Assembly: GCA_943787185.1 (NCBI GenBank)
Contig: CALSLL010000001.1
Location: 186,001-250,000, forward strand
DNA length: 64,000 nt
Direction: 5' to 3'
Source of the DNA: UBA10349 sp003485905
Lineage (GTDB): Bacteria > Pseudomonadota > Gammaproteobacteria > Arenicellales > Arenicellaceae
A model generated the notes under the pieces. That model was not told where the DNA came from, did not search any database, and was given only the letters and a program-made list of their open reading frames with translations. Of this stretch, positions 46,666 to 56,262 are shown in pieces (position 1 is the stretch's first letter; each line of letters begins with the position of its first letter). The translations under genes and the position numbers were made by a program.

Positions 46666-47748
46666 CTAACGCCGATCTAAACCCTTAGCCGCGAGAAACT
46701 CAGACAACAGATCTGCTATTTGAACATTGTTTGTCTCAAGCATCGGAAAATGGGCGTTGCCCTCGATACCGATGTCCGGTAGCAAGAGATTTTGAGCATC
46801 ACCTCCGTGCCGATTTATAGCATCAACCATCAGTTGTGCCTTTAAAACATTCCGCCGCCGATAATCGAGTGTCCCCAAAGGCCCAACGTGTGCGGGATCA
46901 ATTTCAGTAGGGATGTAGTCTCCCCAAACGATCTGGATCGGAAACCGTGTCAGCTTAAGGAAATCCACCATCGGCACCTCCCGCCCCACAGCCTGCTCGC
47001 CACCAGCAGACATCGCAATCGGTGGTGGCAATTCGCCTTCGGGATACACGAAATCACCGGGCTCATAACTCACGATCGCCGCAGCGTTGTCACTCTTAAT
47101 TGCGGCAATCCACCCTCGAATACCAGTTGAAGAATGCGTCAGTATAATCGATGGACCTATCTCCCCCATTAGCACGGCAAGCGCATCGGTTTCAATTTCC
47201 TCGTTCTCCGGACCATCAAACTCGGGCGTTTGAATCCGAAAGAACTCATCGAGTGCGCTCGAATCATCCGTCGGGAATCGAACATCTGGATAGAACGTCG
47301 GCTCGGTCTGCCCGGGCAACCACAAGCCATAGCGCCAACTAGTGAAGGATGTCTGGATAGACCACTGATCCTCAGGGTTGTAATTCACCGGTGCGCAGCC
47401 CTGTCCCGCCTGACCGGTTCGTGGAAGATCCGTGCTATAGGCAGCGAATCCTCGACGCAGAAAGATTGGAATAAACCCTTCACGATGTCCGTCGAACGTT
47501 GTTTCCCAGGTGCGTTTACTACTCGCATGAACAAACAGCATCGGCAAGGCTCTCGCGTCGAGAGGAATCTGCCAATCGACGTAACCGTGGTCACAAGCGA
47601 AAACTCTGGTTTCGGGATCCCCTACGGACACACCTCCGAAAGGACGATTACCCTGCGTCTCGATTAGCAGAGCACCCTGTGGCTGAACGGCTACACAGCC
47701 GGCAAGGGTTCCCAGTAAAAAAATCAGGAGAGGAAAAATAGGTTTCAT
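46666..47748 (-). CDS. Alpha/beta-hydrolase-fold lipoprotein
   Basis: A 360-residue predicted lipoprotein (MKPIFPLLIFLLGTLAGC, lipobox LAGC). LFVHASSKRTWETTFDGHREGF and a Ser nucleophile in ILTHSSTGIRGW, with a late Asp/His pair (WGDYIPTE, IEGNAHFPM), indicate an alpha/beta hydrolase. The group resembles secreted or periplasmic hydrolases of unknown substrate. The coding region is visibly richer in G+C than the average of the window. It lies directly upstream of the truncated DUF6152 gene in an operon-like order. Confidence 0.83.
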   Translation of the reverse strand: MKPIFPLLIFLLGTLAGCVAVQPQGALLIETQGNRPFGGVSVGDPETRVFACDHGYVDWQIPLDARALPMLFVHASSKRTWETTFDGHREGFIPIFLRRGFAAYSTDLPRTGQAGQGCAPVNYNPEDQWSIQTSFTSWRYGLWLPGQTEPTFYPDVRFPTDDSSALDEFFRIQTPEFDGPENEEIETDALAVLMGEIGPSIILTHSSTGIRGWIAAIKSDNAAAIVSYEPGDFVYPEGELPPPIAMSAGGEQAVGREVPMVDFLKLTRFPIQIVWGDYIPTEIDPAHVGPLGTLDYRRRNVLKAQLMVDAINRHGGDAQNLLLPDIGIEGNAHFPMLETNNVQIADLLSEFLAAKGLDRR

Positions 47749-47854
47749 CTTATTTCTCGCTAGTTATTATGGAAAGTGTTGCTGCGCAAATGAATAGGTA
47801 TTTAGTTTAAGCGTAAACGTTCGATAATTTCTCTATTTCCTTCAATTAGTTCAC

Positions 47855-49522
47855 TTATAGAATAGCTGGTAGGTTCAATCCTTGATTCTTTGCACATTCA
47901 ATCGCATCTTCATACCCTGCATCAGCATGACGCATTACTCCTGTGGCTGGATCGTTCCACAAAACTCGACCAAGTCGTCGGGCTGCATCTTCAGTTCCAT
48001 CCGCTAAAATAACAACGCCAGCATGCTGAGAGAAACCCATCCCGACACCACCACCATGATGCAGACTCACCCAAGTTGCACCACTAGCTGTATTAAGTAG
48101 TGCGTTCAAGAGCGGCCAATCGGAAACAGCACTCGACCCATCTTTCATTGCTTCGGTTTCGCGATTAGGACTAGCCACAGAACCGCTATCAAGATGATCT
48201 CGGCCAATAACAATAGGCGCACTTAACTCACCATTTTTAACCATTTCGTTAAAGGCCAATGCCAAACGATGCCGATCGCCCAAACCTACCCAACAGATGC
48301 GTGCAGGTAGCCCTTGAAATTCAATACGCTCACGAGCCATATCTAGCCATCTATGAAGATGCTCATCATCAGGAAGTAGTTCTTTAACTTTCTGGTCAGT
48401 CTTATATATATCTTCAGGGTCACCAGACAATGCAACCCAACGGAATGGGCCTATGCCGCGGCAAAATAAAGGACGAATATAAGCTGGGACAAACCCAGGA
48501 AAATCGAACGCGTTTTCAAGGCCCTCATCAAAAGCTACCTGCCGAATATTATTACCATAATCAAGTGTAGGAATACCCTGAGCCCAAAAATCGAGCATTG
48601 CTTGAACTTGCAACTTCATTGACGCTCGCGATGCCTTAGTCACCTGTTCGGGAGCAGACACTCGCTTACTCTTCCATTCAGACAAAGTCCAACCTTGAGG
48701 CAAATAGCCATTTAATGGATCGTGCGCAGATGTTTGGTCGGTCACAATATCGGGACGTATACCTCGTTCGATTAATTCTGGAAAAATATCGGCCGCATTT
48801 GCACACAGACCAACGGTCTTACTTTGACCAGATTCTGTCCACTCATTAATCATCGCTAACGCTTCGTCCAACGAATTTGCCTTTCTATCGAGGTAGCCTG
48901 TCCGTAATCGAAAATCTATGCTCTTAGGATCACACTCGACGGCAAGACAACTAGCACCGGCCATAGATGCTGCTAGCGGCTGAGCACCCCCCATGCCACC
49001 CAAGCCCGCTGTCAAAATCCATTTTCCGGTTAGGTCACCGTTATAGTGTTGTCGCCCTGCTTCCACAAATGTCTCATAAGTACCTTGAACGATCCCCTGA
49101 GTACCAATGTATATCCAAGAGCCTGCCGTCATCTGACCAAACATCATCAGACCTTTTTGATCTAGCTCATTAAAGTGATCCCAATTCGCCCACTGTGGCA
49201 CTAAGTTAGAGTTTGCTATCAACACTCTAGGTGCATCTTTGTGCGTACGAAACACCCCAACGGGCTTACCCGATTGCACCAATAGCGTTTCGTCTTCACT
49301 AAGCTCTTTTAAAGTTTCAAGAATCGTATCGAAATCTTTCCACGTTCTCGCGGCCTTACCAATCCCGCCATACACCACTAGCTCATCTGGGTTTTCCGCC
49401 ACCTCTCGATCTAAATTGTTTTGAATCATTCTGTACGGAGCCTCCGTAGCCCACGACTTACAGGAAAGCTTGTTACCTCTTGGGCTTCTTATGTCACGTT
49501 TACGACTTAAAGATTTATTCAT
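47855..49522 (-). CDS. hutU: Urocanate hydratase
   Basis: A 555-residue enzyme that converts urocanate to imidazolone propionate with tightly bound NAD+. GGIGKAARTWKDFD, ILTAGLGGMGGAQPLAASMAGAS and GAVSDWPLLNALLNTASGA-type C-terminal regions are present (here DGSSAVSDWPLLNALLNTA). Start ATG overlaps the stop of hutG by 4 nt. Last gene of the minus-strand operon hutI-hutH-hutG-hutU. Confidence 0.95.
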   Translation of the reverse strand: MNKSLSRKRDIRSPRGNKLSCKSWATEAPYRMIQNNLDREVAENPDELVVYGGIGKAARTWKDFDTILETLKELSEDETLLVQSGKPVGVFRTHKDAPRVLIANSNLVPQWANWDHFNELDQKGLMMFGQMTAGSWIYIGTQGIVQGTYETFVEAGRQHYNGDLTGKWILTAGLGGMGGAQPLAASMAGASCLAVECDPKSIDFRLRTGYLDRKANSLDEALAMINEWTESGQSKTVGLCANAADIFPELIERGIRPDIVTDQTSAHDPLNGYLPQGWTLSEWKSKRVSAPEQVTKASRASMKLQVQAMLDFWAQGIPTLDYGNNIRQVAFDEGLENAFDFPGFVPAYIRPLFCRGIGPFRWVALSGDPEDIYKTDQKVKELLPDDEHLHRWLDMARERIEFQGLPARICWVGLGDRHRLALAFNEMVKNGELSAPIVIGRDHLDSGSVASPNRETEAMKDGSSAVSDWPLLNALLNTASGATWVSLHHGGGVGMGFSQHAGVVILADGTEDAARRLGRVLWNDPATGVMRHADAGYEDAIECAKNQGLNLPAIL

Positions 49523-50325
49523 GACGACACTCCAGATGAATACTCCAAAATTGTGTTATTTATTCCATGAAGAATGTCAGACAACACACTTCGCAAAGAC
49601 GCTGCTTTTTCTTCATCGTAATCAAAGGGAACACTTTCACTCTTTAGGTAGACACGCTGCGCTAATTCCATTTGTACCGCATGCACACCCTCTTCGGGGG
49701 CGCCATAGTGTCGAGTCGTCCACCCGCCTCGAAATCGGCCATTGACTACATAGGTATGAGTATTAATGCTTTGGCAAACTTTTTGGATTCCAAGCGTAAT
49801 CTCGTTCGCGCATGATTTACCGCTGTTGTCGCCTATATTCAGATCCGGCAAAAGATTGTCGAACAAGTACGGTATTTTTGATCGAATCGAATGACAATCG
49901 TATACGACCGCTACGCCGTGTAAGGCTTTCACACGCGCTATTTCCGCGCTCAATATTTGGTGGTATTCGCTATGATAATTGTTAAGTCGCCGTTGAATTT
50001 CCTCTGCCGTCGGTTTAGTTTGCCAGATTGGATCACCATCAAACGTAGAGATCGGGACTAAATCCGTAGAGTTTTGACCGGGGTATAAGTTTACGCATTG
50101 CGGGTCACGATTTGGATCAATTACGTAACGACTAAAATTAGCTTTCACTACCGAAGCATTGTCTAACAATCCTTCATAAAGCTGTGGAACGTGCCAATCG
50201 GTATCTAATAATTGTCGACCAAGTTTGTTTAGATTTTTAAATATTTCATCGGGAACAAAGGTTCCAGAGTGCGGCTGACCCAATATTATTGGACCACTCC
50301 CCTGGATGACATCCACCAGTTTCAT
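49519..50325 (-). CDS. hutG: N-formylglutamate deformylase
   Basis: A 268-residue hydrolase that releases formate from N-formylglutamate, the last step of the five-step histidine pathway. GQPHSGTFVPDEI near the start and YDCHSIRSKIPYLF supply metal ligands; WTTRHYGAPEEGVHAVQME is conserved. It overlaps hutH upstream and hutU downstream by 4 nt each (ATGA), so translation is coupled. Confidence 0.93.
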   Translation of the reverse strand: MKLVDVIQGSGPIILGQPHSGTFVPDEIFKNLNKLGRQLLDTDWHVPQLYEGLLDNASVVKANFSRYVIDPNRDPQCVNLYPGQNSTDLVPISTFDGDPIWQTKPTAEEIQRRLNNYHSEYHQILSAEIARVKALHGVAVVYDCHSIRSKIPYLFDNLLPDLNIGDNSGKSCANEITLGIQKVCQSINTHTYVVNGRFRGGWTTRHYGAPEEGVHAVQMELAQRVYLKSESVPFDYDEEKAASLRSVLSDILHGINNTILEYSSGVSS

Positions 50326-51860
50326 GTACCCAAACCCAAGGCAACCAAGCCGCCCCCAAGAGCACAGAGCTCGTCACTTTCATGAACCAAGTTCGCAATA
50401 TTAGTAATATCTTCACTTACCATTCTGTCGTCCACCAACGAAGGACAATGCTGCCGAATCTTGGAAATAACTGTTTTTAAATGATCACTGGTTTGTAATG
50501 GTGCCCGAAGCTCAACACCTTGAGCTCCAGCCATAGATTCAATTCCAAGGATGGCAGAAAGGTTCTTATTCATCTCTAGTAATCTACGTGCGGCATGACA
50601 AGCCATGGAGACATGGTCTTCCTGGTTTGCAGAAGTCGGCGTAGAGTCGACTGACCGCGGGTTAGAAAGCGCTTTATTCTCACTCATTAGAGCGGCGGAT
50701 GTGACCTCAGCAATCATCAAGCCGGACTTCAAACCCGGATCAGGTGCTAAAAAAGCAGGCAAACCAAAACTTAAAACAGGATCAACTAACAATGCGATCC
50801 TGCGCTGAGCAATACACCCAATTTCAGATATAGCAATCGCGATTTGATCTGCTGCTAACGCCACTGGTTCCGCGTGGAAATTACCGCCTGACACGATGTT
50901 TCCATCGGAAAGTATCAGCGGATTATCCGTCACCGCATTTGCTTCAATTTGTAATGTCGTACCAGCCTGTTGCAGTTGGTCCATGCATGCGCCAATCACT
51001 TGTGGCGCACACCGCAAGCAATAGGGATCTTGCACCCGTTCATCACCTACCGCATGACTTTCCCGAATTTCAGATCCCCGAAGTAATGCACGCAGCCTTT
51101 TTGCGCTATCAATCTGGCCTCGATGTCCACGCAATTGATGAATCTCGTCATGAAATGGGGCACTTGATCCCATTGCAGCGTCAATTGAAAGCGCAGTGGT
51201 TGTTATTGACGTTATAGCTAAGCGCCACGCGCCAAAAAGCCCCGCTAATGCTAGTGCCGTTGATACTTGTGTCCCATTAAGTAATGCAAGACCTTCTTTC
51301 GCCTGAAGCACAATTGGCTTCAATCCCTCCAACTCAAATGCCTTAGAGGACAGTATTTGTTCACCTTTATAGAAAACTTCTCCTTCGCCAATTAACGTAG
51401 CCGCCATATGAGCTAACGGAGCCAGATCACCTGAAGCACCCACGGAACCTTGAGCAGGAATGACTGGAATAATGTCTGCACCAACCATGTCTTGTAGTAG
51501 CTCGATGACCAAAGCTCGAACACCCGAGGCACCTCGCCCAAGTGACAAGCATTTCAAAGCGATACTCAGTCGAACAATATTGTGTGGTAAAGGCTCGCCA
51601 AAACCAGCGCAATGAGAGCGCACGAGATTACGCTGCAGATTAACCAAGTTTTCGTCGTCGATTCGGACCGAGGCAAGTTTGCCGAATCCAGTATTGACAC
51701 CATAGATGGTCTCGCCGCTCTTGAGTCGATCCGTAAGCCTAGACTCCCCCACTCTGACCGCATCAAAAGAATCTGGCGTTAGTTCGAATCTAAACTTATT
51801 TCGATAAACGGTTTCGAGTTGTGCGAGTGTCGTTCGACCCGGAGCAAGAAGTATCTTCAT
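50322..51860 (-). CDS. hutH: Histidine ammonia-lyase
   Basis: A 512-residue lyase that removes ammonia from histidine to give urocanate. The Ala-Ser-Gly triad that forms the MIO cofactor is in GSVGASGDLAPLAHM; GVNTGFGKLAS and ALLNGTQVSTALA are also diagnostic, as are QDPYCLRCAPQV and the C-terminal TSANQEDHVSM. It overlaps hutI by 4 nt. Confidence 0.96.
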   Translation of the reverse strand: MKILLAPGRTTLAQLETVYRNKFRFELTPDSFDAVRVGESRLTDRLKSGETIYGVNTGFGKLASVRIDDENLVNLQRNLVRSHCAGFGEPLPHNIVRLSIALKCLSLGRGASGVRALVIELLQDMVGADIIPVIPAQGSVGASGDLAPLAHMAATLIGEGEVFYKGEQILSSKAFELEGLKPIVLQAKEGLALLNGTQVSTALALAGLFGAWRLAITSITTTALSIDAAMGSSAPFHDEIHQLRGHRGQIDSAKRLRALLRGSEIRESHAVGDERVQDPYCLRCAPQVIGACMDQLQQAGTTLQIEANAVTDNPLILSDGNIVSGGNFHAEPVALAADQIAIAISEIGCIAQRRIALLVDPVLSFGLPAFLAPDPGLKSGLMIAEVTSAALMSENKALSNPRSVDSTPTSANQEDHVSMACHAARRLLEMNKNLSAILGIESMAGAQGVELRAPLQTSDHLKTVISKIRQHCPSLVDDRMVSEDITNIANLVHESDELCALGGGLVALGLGT

Positions 51861-53071
51861 GCCGTTTCTTCACAGGAAATACGTTTATGCAAGGGAGAGG
51901 ATCCGACCCAATAAGATAACTCGGCTGGGTGTTGTACATTCCAAACCGCGAACTCAGCAAGCGCACCGGCGTCGATAACACCATAATCACCCTGTAATCC
52001 AAGCGCTTTAGCAGCGCATCGCGTAGTACCTGCAAGAGCTTCTTCCGGCGTCATGGAAAATTGTGTACATGCAATATTCATGACCATCAAAATTGATGAA
52101 ATGGGTGAACTACCGGGATTGCAGTCAGTTGCAACCGCCATATCAGCGCCTGCAGAACGAAGTGCATCTATCGGGGGAACTTTCGTTTCACCAAGTGTGT
52201 AGAATGCGCCTGGCAGCATCACAGCAACAGCATCAGATTCAGCGAACTTTGTAACATCGTCCACTGATAGATGCTCCAAATGATCTGCCGAGAGACCAGC
52301 ATACTTAGCAACAAGCAATGCACCTTTTTGATCCGATAATTGTTCTGCATGTAACTTGACGGGTAAGCCCAAAGATTGAGCTTCTTCAAACAAGCGCTCA
52401 ATTTGCGCTGCAGAAAACGCGATTGATTCGCAAAACCCGTCAACGGCATCTACTATCCCCTCTTTAACGGCTTGCCGTAAACCCGGGATCGCGACTTCAC
52501 TTAGATAATCATTTGGTTTGCTTCGGTACTCGGGTGGCAATGCATGCGCAGCTAACCAGGTTGTCAATACCTTCACAGGCCTTAACGTTTCCAGCTTACG
52601 TGCGATTCGAAGCATACGCATCTCATCAGCAATGTTTAAACCATAGCCCGACTTAATTTCTACTACTGAAACACCTTCAGCAATAAGATTATCCAACCTT
52701 GCTATAGCACCTTGAAGTAACTCCTCATCGCTGGCCGCTCGCGTCTCCTGAACGGTAGAAACTATACCGCCACCTGCTTTTGAGATTTCCGCATAGCTCG
52801 CACCATTCAGCCGCATTTCAAACTCACGCGCTCGATTACCGCCGAATATGAGATGGGTATGACAATCAATTAACGCGGGTGTCACTAAACGTTGACCTAA
52901 AGATTCGTTTACATAATCACAATATTGGTTTGGCAACGCCTGAATATCGCCCACCCAGACAATACGCCCATCGCGAACCGCAATTGCTGCAGTATCAATA
53001 AGGCCATAATCAGACTTACTCGGTTGCATTGTGGCCACTCTGCAATCCATATAAAGCGTTTTGCGCTGCAT
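51857..53071 (-). CDS. hutI: Imidazolonepropionase
   Basis: A 404-residue zinc amidohydrolase that opens imidazolone propionate to formimidoylglutamate. Metal ligands are in IDCHTHLIFGGNRA, with KSGYGLNIADEMRML, KLHAEQLSD and ATDCNPGSSP (catalytic Asp). The start at 53071 (MQRKTLYMDCRV) is preferred because it gives the usual N-terminus and keeps the 70-bp divergent regulatory gap; a longer frame upstream would run through the operator and into hutF. First gene of the minus-strand operon. Confidence 0.93.
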   Translation of the reverse strand: MQRKTLYMDCRVATMQPSKSDYGLIDTAAIAVRDGRIVWVGDIQALPNQYCDYVNESLGQRLVTPALIDCHTHLIFGGNRAREFEMRLNGASYAEISKAGGGIVSTVQETRAASDEELLQGAIARLDNLIAEGVSVVEIKSGYGLNIADEMRMLRIARKLETLRPVKVLTTWLAAHALPPEYRSKPNDYLSEVAIPGLRQAVKEGIVDAVDGFCESIAFSAAQIERLFEEAQSLGLPVKLHAEQLSDQKGALLVAKYAGLSADHLEHLSVDDVTKFAESDAVAVMLPGAFYTLGETKVPPIDALRSAGADMAVATDCNPGSSPISSILMVMNIACTQFSMTPEEALAGTTRCAAKALGLQGDYGVIDAGALAEFAVWNVQHPAELSYWVGSSPLHKRISCEETA

Positions 53072-53106
53072 AAACGTTGTGGAATCTACTTGGTATGGTA
53101 TTATAT

Positions 53107-53120
53107 TATGTATGCACATA
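53107..53120. promoter_or_regulatory. Probable HutC operator between hutI and hutF
   Basis: TATGTATGCACATA, an inverted repeat with 5-bp arms (TATGT/ACATA), sits in the 70-bp gap between divergent hutI and hutF and is surrounded by TATAAT-like boxes on both strands. It is the natural target for the GntR repressor encoded at 54521. Confidence 0.55.
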
Positions 53121-53141
53121 TTATAATTAGATTGCAAATAT

Positions 53142-54512
53142 ATGGCAACGACAATTTTTGCAAAGCAAGCTTTGACTGGCTCAGAATGGCAACAAAATGT
53201 TGCGGTAACCATCGATGACAACGGACGTATTTCTGACATTTCTGTTGCCACAGGTAATGAAAGTGTAAAGGTTGGCATCCTACTGCCCGCCCTTTCAAAT
53301 CTGCACAGCCATTCATTTCAGCGAGCTATGGCCGGATTGGCAGAACAGCAGGGGCCAAACCCATTCGATGACTTTTGGACATGGCGAAAAGTCATGTACC
53401 GATTTCTAGAAATACTTTCACCGGCTGATCTAGAAGTAATTGCAACTCAGGTGCAAATGGAAATGCTTGAATCGGGTTATGCAGCGTCTGCCGAATTTCA
53501 CTATTTGCATCACAATCTTAATGGCGCTCCTTTCGAAAACATCTGCGAGCTCTCAGAACGCCTATTTCAAGCGTCCCTTACAACAGGCATTGGCTATACT
53601 CATCTTCCTGTCTTGTATATGCGTGGCGGATTAGACAACAAAGATTTACAGGGTGCTCAGATGCGTTTTGGCTGCAATTTGGATCAATTCCAAAGTCTAT
53701 TTTCATCGCTTAGCACTAGCATGACCAATCTACCAAATGACTATGCCCTCGGGGTTGCGCCACATTCGCTTAGAGCTGTAACAAAAGAGGGTTTGCTTAT
53801 GGCAAGCAACCTAGACAAGGATGCGCCCATTCATATTCATATTGCAGAGCAGCAAGGTGAAGTAGATGAGGTCGTTCAAGCACTTGGACAAAGGCCAGTC
53901 CGTTGGATCCTGGATGAGTTTGCAATAGATAAGCGGTGGTGTTTTATACACGCAACGCACACCGATAACTCCGAACTAATCGATTTCGCCAAGTCAGGTG
54001 CAATCGCGGGCTTGTGCCCTATCACCGAGGCAAATTTGGGTGACGGAGTATTTGATGCCCTAACGTTTTTTGAGAATGGTGGTCACTTTGGTATTGGTTC
54101 TGATTCAAATGTTAGGATAGGCCTCAGTGAAGAACTGCGTATGCTTGAGGTATCTCAACGCTTACGAGATCAGCGGCGCGTTGTTCTTAGCAGTGAAGAG
54201 GTGCCTTCAAATGGCCGTTATCTTTATGAACGTGCAGCTATTGGCGGCGCGCAAGCGCTTGCGCGAAATTCAGGCGTTATTGAAGTTGGAGCATATGCTG
54301 ACCTAGTCGCACTGGACGATGAACACTACTCAATTGCGGGCTTATCAAATGACACTATTCTAGATACATGGATATTTGCAAGTGATGATAATATTGTCCG
54401 CGACGTATGGGCAGCCGGTAGACATGTGGTTTGCGATGGAGCCCATTTTCTGCACGATAAAATAACCAGTAAATTTCGACAAACCATAAAACGGTTGCGA
54501 AACGAACTTTAA
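53142..54512 (+). CDS. hutF: Formimidoylglutamate deiminase
   Basis: A 456-residue amidohydrolase that turns formimidoylglutamate into N-formylglutamate plus ammonia; this defines the five-step route. LSNLHSHSFQRAMAGLAEQQG is the metal-binding start, HIHIAEQQGEVDEV and FIHATHTDNSEL follow, and FGIGSDSNVRIGLSEELRML is conserved. Divergent from hutI, sharing the gap with the likely operator. Followed 8 nt later by hutC. Confidence 0.94.
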   Translation: MATTIFAKQALTGSEWQQNVAVTIDDNGRISDISVATGNESVKVGILLPALSNLHSHSFQRAMAGLAEQQGPNPFDDFWTWRKVMYRFLEILSPADLEVIATQVQMEMLESGYAASAEFHYLHHNLNGAPFENICELSERLFQASLTTGIGYTHLPVLYMRGGLDNKDLQGAQMRFGCNLDQFQSLFSSLSTSMTNLPNDYALGVAPHSLRAVTKEGLLMASNLDKDAPIHIHIAEQQGEVDEVVQALGQRPVRWILDEFAIDKRWCFIHATHTDNSELIDFAKSGAIAGLCPITEANLGDGVFDALTFFENGGHFGIGSDSNVRIGLSEELRMLEVSQRLRDQRRVVLSSEEVPSNGRYLYERAAIGGAQALARNSGVIEVGAYADLVALDDEHYSIAGLSNDTILDTWIFASDDNIVRDVWAAGRHVVCDGAHFLHDKITSKFRQTIKRLRNEL

Positions 54513-54520
54513 AACCAACT

Positions 54521-55213
54521 ATGACAGCCAACTCACACCATAATATTAGGCAAGCACTCAGAGAACGCATTGAGTCTGGTGAATGGAAACTCGGCGCACT
54601 CATTCCCGGTGAGTTAGTCCTTGCGGAAGAGTATGGATGTGCTCGAACCACAATTAATCGCGCCCTACAAACCCTAGCTGATGAAGGGTTAGTCGTTCGA
54701 AAACGTAAAGGGGGAACAAGGGTATGTCAAATGCCGGTGCGGTACGCAAAGTTTGAAATCCCGATTGTGCGCGAACAAGTCGAGGCGACAGGCAGTAAGT
54801 ATCGCCACCAAGTTATGTCGCAGCAGCAAAAAACACCAACAATTTCAGTGCGCACCCGGTTGCATATACCCGATGCTAAAAAGGCCTTCTTCATAGAAAC
54901 TATCCATTTAGCGGACGAACGGCCCTATGCTTACGAGGAGCGCTGGGTGAATGTCCAAGCTGTCCCAGAGATAGTGAATGCCCCGTTGGATCAAATCAGT
55001 GTCAACGAATGGCTTGTGAAAACCGTTCCATTCTCAAGTGGTGACGTCGTTTTCTCAGCTGTGAACGCGGACGATAGAGTAGCTGGGGCGCTTGAAAGTA
55101 AAGTTGGCAATGCAGTTTTTGTAGTAGATAGAACGACATGGATGGGAGAAGAATTCATTACCACATTAAAACTCTATTACAAAGATGGCTACCAGCTTTA
55201 CTCAAAACTGTAG
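54521..55213 (+). CDS. hutC: GntR-family histidine utilisation repressor
   Basis: A 230-residue regulator: winged helix ESGEWKLGALIPGELVLAEEYGCARTTINRALQ and a C-terminal UTRA domain (residues ~80-225). It should repress hut transcription and be released by urocanate. Second gene of the hutF-hutC operon. No hut permease gene is in the window. Confidence 0.92.
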   Translation: MTANSHHNIRQALRERIESGEWKLGALIPGELVLAEEYGCARTTINRALQTLADEGLVVRKRKGGTRVCQMPVRYAKFEIPIVREQVEATGSKYRHQVMSQQQKTPTISVRTRLHIPDAKKAFFIETIHLADERPYAYEERWVNVQAVPEIVNAPLDQISVNEWLVKTVPFSSGDVVFSAVNADDRVAGALESKVGNAVFVVDRTTWMGEEFITTLKLYYKDGYQLYSKL

Positions 55214-55578
55214 CACTCCCTAATGCATGGTGCATTTAAACTGCCATTCATCGTCGTTAGCAGCATCATATTAGTTAATAAGTATTCCAGGCTGTTTTTT
55301 TGATCCAAGTGCGTATATTCATCTAAGGCGCATACCCCCAATCCCAGGCACCCTTACCTATCAATAACCGAGCCTGTCATGTAGTAGACCCGTCAATTGA
55401 CGGTATAGAAAGGAATTCTCAGCGAGCTTAGCCCCGCCACCAAAGAACACTTAGAAACGTTGCATCTTTAATCATGAGCTTTATTCCAAAAATACTCACT
55501 TTGCGTATAAGCTATATCGAATCCCTGGTTTATAGACCACTAAACTAAAAAGAAAGCTGCAGCACAGAGGCCAAAAGT
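55214..55578. other. Gap with no gene (365 bp)
   Basis: Between hutC and the truncated MFS gene. A small inverted repeat AATGCATGGTGCATT is found just after hutC (without a T-run) and a run of T at 55293-55299; otherwise I see nothing. Confidence 0.45.
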
Positions 55579-56124
55579 ATGAGTACAAGCACTAACGATA
55601 CACATAGTGTTGAGGATAAGAAATCTGGTCACCAGTTAGTGACTGAGATAATCGATAACGGTCAAGTAAGTTTTCAACAAGTCTTGGTGGTTGTCTTGTG
55701 TTTGGTGTTCAATATGCTCGATGGCTTTGACATCACAGCGATGGCAATTGTGGCCACATCGGTCGGCACGGAACTGCAACTCTCGGCTGATAAGCTTGGT
55801 TGGATTTTTAGCTTTGCATTAGCAGGCATGATGGTTGGCGCCATGGGTATCGCACCTTTGTCCGATATTATCGGCAGACGCAAAACCATAATTATGAGTT
55901 TAGCGCTCGTTGGTGTATCCATATTATTTACAGCAAATGCGAGTTCCCTTACAGAATTCATCGTCCTGCGATTCATTAGTGGATTAGGTGCTGGGTCTAT
56001 GCTCGCTTGCCAAGCGACCCTTGCTTCAGAATACAGTCCTGAAAAGTATCGCGCGCTTTCGGTAAGCGCGGTAATGGCGGGCTATCCGTTAGGCGCCCTA
56101 ATGACCTCAGTTGAAGCACTCTAA
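55579..56124 (+). pseudogene. Truncated MFS transporter (aromatic acid:H+ symporter-like)
   Basis: The first ~175 residues of a ~450-residue transporter: a cytosolic tail, then helices 1-5 with LCLVFNMLDGFDITAMAIVA, the signature loop GMMVGAMGIAPLSDIIGRRKT, and FISGLGAGSMLACQATLASEYSP. The DGFD in helix 1 and the SDIIGRRK loop recall aromatic-acid transporters. The frame ends at LMTSVEAL and a terminator hairpin follows within 50 bp, so about seven helices are missing. Confidence 0.82.
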
Positions 56125-56170
56125 ACTTTTAGGACGTTTAGAGAACTTTTCACAAAACTTCAAAACTGAA

Positions 56171-56201
56171 AGGGCAGGCTCAAACGAGCCTGCCCTTTTT
56201 T
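56171..56201 (+). terminator. Rho-independent terminator, convergent genes
   Basis: An 11-bp perfect stem (AGGGCAGGCTC / GAGCCTGCCCT) with a 4-nt AAAC loop, followed by a T-run. It lies between the truncated MFS gene and the end of the convergent ligJ-like gene, and may act for both. Confidence 0.9.
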
Positions 56202-56262
56202 ATTTTCTCGCCGGTGTTTTTAACTAGTTGATGTGACCGGGTTTACCCCTACCGGCTGAACC

